From: an uncultured Cardiobacterium sp.
Lineage (GTDB): Bacteria > Pseudomonadota > Gammaproteobacteria > Cardiobacteriales > Cardiobacteriaceae
Direction of reading: 5' to 3'
NCBI RefSeq assembly: GCF_938028185.1
Contig: NZ_CALJAH010000161.1
Coordinates: forward strand, 1 to 9,202
DNA: 9,202 nucleotides
Made by a program: the position numbers and the translations under genes. Position 1 is the stretch's first letter. Each line of letters opens with the position of its first letter. Of the stretch, positions 5,827 to 9,202 are shown in pieces. Below the pieces are notes generated by a model, which was not told where the DNA came from, made no database searches, and saw only the letters and a program-made list of their open reading frames with translations.

Positions 5827-6312
5827 ATGAAAATCAACAAAAACAGCGTCGTCGAACTCACCTACGAACTCTACGACGACCAGGGACAAGCCATCACCCA
5901 CGACGGCGAACCGCTCCTTTACCTGCACGGCGGTTACGGCGGCGTCTTCCCCAAAGTCGAAGCGGCGCTGGAAGACAAAACCGTCGGCGACCAAATCGAA
6001 CTCACCCTCGCCCCGGAAGACCACTTCGGCGACATCCGCGAAGACCAAATCGTCAAAGAAGAGCGGAAAAACCTGCCGTCAAACATCGAAGTTGGAATGC
6101 TGCTCGAAGGCGAAGACAACCACGGCAACATCCACTACTTCCACATCACCAACATTGACGACACCCACGCCACCCTGAACGGCAACCACCCGCTTGCCGG
6201 ACTGACCATCCGCTTCAAGGCAAAAGTGCAGAATGTACGCGAGGCGACCGCCGACGAAATCGCCCACGGCCACGTCCACGGCCCGCACGGACACCATCAC
6301 CACCATCACTGA
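5827..6312 (+). CDS. slyD: FKBP-type peptidyl-prolyl isomerase SlyD with natural His6 end
   Basis: SlyD is a cytoplasmic prolyl cis-trans isomerase and chaperone whose His-rich tail binds nickel and other metals; in E. coli it assists hydrogenase maturation. The 161-residue product shows the FKBP fold opening (residues 1-65, with LLYLHGGYGGVFPKVEAALE at 30-49). The chaperone insert-in-flap domain spans about 70-120, then the fold returns with NGNHPLAGLTIRFKAKV (118-134). The signature IAHGHVHG follows (145-152), then a tail ending in six consecutive histidines (156-161). E. coli SlyD is 196 residues with a longer tail containing cysteines; this one has no cysteine. AAGGA (5816-5820) sits six bases before the ATG, which sets this start although the frame is open to 5479. 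Own promoter and terminator suggest a single-gene unit, with some read-through from pgpA. Confidence 0.93.
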   Translation: MKINKNSVVELTYELYDDQGQAITHDGEPLLYLHGGYGGVFPKVEAALEDKTVGDQIELTLAPEDHFGDIREDQIVKEERKNLPSNIEVGMLLEGEDNHGNIHYFHITNIDDTHATLNGNHPLAGLTIRFKAKVQNVREATADEIAHGHVHGPHGHHHHHH

Positions 6313-6317
6313 ACCGG

Positions 6318-6338
6318 GGCAGCGCAAGCTGCCTTTTT
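6318..6338 (+). terminator. Rho-independent terminator of slyD
   Basis: GGCAGC (6318-6323) and GCTGCC (6328-6333) form a perfect 6-bp stem with a GCAA tetraloop, followed by five T (6334-6338). It begins six bases after the slyD stop codon. The loop matches that of the rne terminator. Confidence 0.92.
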
Positions 6339-6356
6339 CAATCACCCCGAAAAATA

Positions 6357-6387
6357 TACATACACCTTCCCTGCTACCCTGTATGTA
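6357..6387. promoter_or_regulatory. Perfect 8-bp inverted repeat upstream of the yjbR-like gene
   Basis: TACATACA (6357-6364) and TGTATGTA (6380-6387) are exact inverted copies separated by 15 bases, in an AT-rich pocket between the slyD terminator and the next gene. The layout could be an operator for a dimeric regulator or a transcript hairpin. TATGTA (6382-6387) might act as a weak -10. I see no clear -35. Confidence 0.4.
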
Positions 6388-6462
6388 AAACCCAACCTGT
6401 CACCACCAGGCACACCTTTCCATCCAGCCGAACAACAGGAACGGTACCAACAGGAGAACCGC

Positions 6463-6822
6463 ATGAACCAAGACACCTTCACCCAATACATCTTTACCAC
6501 CTACAGCATCGAACCCGATTACCCCTGGGCAAAATACCCCGACTACGCCGTCTTCCGCCACATCAACAACCGCAAATGGTTCGCCCTGCTGATGCACATC
6601 CCCGCCGCCTTCCTCGGCCAGCACGACGACGAAACACGAATGCTGGACGTGGTCAACCTTAAAGCCCCGCCCGACCTCATCGATGCATTGCGCAGCCAGC
6701 CCGGCATCTACCCCGCCTGGCACATGGACAAAATCCACTGGGTCAGCGCCGCTCTCGGCGAGGCAGACGACGACACCGTGCGCCGACTGGTGGAAGACAG
6801 CTACCGCCTCACTGCCAAATGA
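6463..6822 (+). CDS. MmcQ/YjbR family protein
   Basis: The 119-residue product matches the E. coli YjbR type in length and in its late motif GIYPAWHMDKIHWVSAAL (81-98), followed by a C-terminal helix LVEDSYRL (109-116). Earlier elements NRKWFALL (36-43) and VNLKAPPDLIDALRS (64-78) also fit the family pattern. The family has a CyaY-like double-wing fold and is often called DNA-binding, but no specific cellular role is established. It has no signal peptide or membrane segment, so it should be cytoplasmic. AGGAG (6452-6456) lies six bases before the ATG and supports this start. Its stop overlaps the next gene's start, so the two probably form one operon. Confidence 0.85.
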   Translation: MNQDTFTQYIFTTYSIEPDYPWAKYPDYAVFRHINNRKWFALLMHIPAAFLGQHDDETRMLDVVNLKAPPDLIDALRSQPGIYPAWHMDKIHWVSAALGEADDDTVRRLVEDSYRLTAK

Positions 6823-7436
6823 CCAACCTCACCCCCGCCAGTTGCGACCTGTTCAACCTGCCCTGCTACCAGTTCGCGCAACTCAAAAAATACGCCCCCG
6901 AAACCATCCCGCAAATCAAGGTGGACTACAAAGCTGCCTGGGAAACCTGGCGCGCCATCATCCAGCGCGTTGCCGCCCTGCTCGGCGAACCCTTCGCCGC
7001 GCCGCACATCGAGCGCTGGTGCAACGGCTGGCAAGTGCGCGCCCACTTCTTCGCCTACTTCAAATACCACGACTGGCAGGACAGCGCCGCCATCCTCTCT
7101 GTGCTGCTCAACCGCCGCCGCCTCACCGTCAGCCTTGACTGGCACTGCTACAAAGCGGGCATCTCCACCACCACCATCGACCACTACAACCGCTGGCCGG
7201 ACGCGCTTGACCGCAAAACCTACGCCGACTACGACCTCTGGCACGGCAGCGACGACGAATACGCCGACTACCCGCGCGTCGCCGATTGCGGCGAACTGCC
7301 ACTCCGCGACGCCACCGACTACTACAGCATCGGCAAACATATAGAACGCGACCAGCTTGGCCGCATCGACAGCGCCGCCTGGATTGCCGATACCCTCCGC
7401 ACCCTGCAGCCCCTTTACGAAGCCTGCCACCCCTGA
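6819..7436 (+). CDS. Conserved hypothetical protein, HI_0552-like
   Basis: The 205-residue product is soluble and unusually rich in Trp and Tyr. The strongest stretches are HIERWCNGWQVRAHFFAYFK (63-82), LTVSLDWHCYKAG (102-114) and DEYADYP (146-152). These resemble, from memory, the uncharacterised Haemophilus HI_0552 family; some databases have labelled that family as a glucose-6-phosphate dehydrogenase, and I see no nucleotide-binding motif here to support that. The start codon overlaps the upstream stop as ATGA and has no strong Shine-Dalgarno, which indicates translational coupling to the yjbR-like gene. It ends in tandem stops TGA-TAA. No function is assigned. Confidence 0.75.
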   Translation: MTNLTPASCDLFNLPCYQFAQLKKYAPETIPQIKVDYKAAWETWRAIIQRVAALLGEPFAAPHIERWCNGWQVRAHFFAYFKYHDWQDSAAILSVLLNRRRLTVSLDWHCYKAGISTTTIDHYNRWPDALDRKTYADYDLWHGSDDEYADYPRVADCGELPLRDATDYYSIGKHIERDQLGRIDSAAWIADTLRTLQPLYEACHP

Positions 7437-7439
7437 TAA

Positions 7440-9029
<1,590 letters not shown>

Positions 9030-9058
9030 AGGTGGATTGACTGTTCTCCTCAAGGAAA

Positions 9059-9074
9059 GCGGACAAAAATCCGC
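9059..9074. other. Small hairpin after purB
   Basis: GCGGA (9059-9063) and TCCGC (9070-9074) pair around a CAAAAA loop, 30 bases after the purB stop. AATAAG follows rather than a T-run, so it is at best a weak terminator or an mRNA-end structure. Confidence 0.3.
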
Positions 9075-9102
9075 AATAAGAGCCTGTTTAGAGTCTGGGA
9101 AA

Positions 9103-9132
9103 ACCTGTTTTCTTGTGCGAACGGGAGCAGGT
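9103..9132 (+). other. Ten-bp imperfect hairpin downstream of purB
   Basis: ACCTGTTTTC (9103-9112) can pair with GGGAGCAGGT (9123-9132), counting three G:U pairs, around a 10-base loop. An A-run follows, so it does not look like a terminator on this strand. The preceding GAGCCTGTTTAGAGTCTG (9080-9097) is reminiscent of insertion-sequence ends, but I cannot support that. Otherwise I see nothing in 9030-9147. Confidence 0.25.
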
Positions 9133-9147
9133 AAAACCGCCGATATA

Positions 9148-9202
9148 CTCCCTCTCCCTGTGGGACAAGCATTGCTCGCGTAGCGAGAGAGGGCTGGGGT
9201 GA
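9148..9202. repeat. GC-rich hairpin repeat, copy 2, with an extra internal module
   Basis: CTCCCTCTCCC (9148-9158) and GTGGGA (9160-9165) begin the same repeat as at 7511, and GAGAGGGCTGGGGTGA (9187-9202) ends it at the window edge. CCCTCTC (9150-9156) pairs with GAGAGGG (9187-9193). Between the arms lies a 21-base segment (9166-9186) carrying TCGCGTAGCGA (9176-9186), which in copy 1 lies outside the hairpin. The segment forms its own small stem (CTCGC/GCGAG). Confidence 0.6.

Noticed and set aside
9080..9097. GAGCCTGTTTAGAGTCTG as an insertion-sequence end
   Set aside because: I see no matching inverted end, target duplication or transposase in the window.

Overview
This is a compact, GC-rich bacterial chromosomal window. 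Its genes match proteobacterial, gamma-type families: a long RNase E numbered like the E. coli enzyme, ZapD, PgpA, SlyD and a 456-residue PurB. I see no tRNA, rRNA, transposase, phage gene or CRISPR array. My best guess for the source is the Cardiobacteriales (Cardiobacterium-like), from the mix of families and base composition. That is an inference, not something the sequence proves.

Layout. Bases 1-205 hold no convincing gene, only a possible repeat remnant at the left edge and the rne terminator. Bases 206-4219 (minus strand) are one very long gene. It encodes an RNase E with intact catalytic residues, followed in the same frame by a complete transaldolase and an acidic Ala/Glu/Thr-rich tail. 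Its upstream region (4220-4474) carries a candidate promoter and two leader hairpins. Divergently, on the plus strand, come zapD (Z-ring bundling) and pgpA (phosphatidylglycerol synthesis), one base apart. Then slyD (FKBP-type prolyl isomerase/metallochaperone) starts from its own extended -10 promoter at the end of pgpA and stops at a clean terminator. A two-gene unit follows: a YjbR-like protein and a protein resembling the uncharacterised HI_0552 family, overlapping by ATGA. Last is purB (adenylosuccinate lyase), flanked by two related GC-rich hairpin repeats.

The outstanding feature is the RNase E-transaldolase fusion. RNase E normally uses its disordered C-terminal half to assemble the RNA degradosome, which in E. 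coli recruits the metabolic enzyme enolase. Here a pentose-phosphate enzyme is built into that scaffold. The membrane-targeting helix, the Arg-rich segment and three similar short linear motifs lie upstream of it. The other genes look like ordinary housekeeping genes. Smaller points of interest are the structured rne leader, a natural six-histidine end on SlyD and the repeats around purB.
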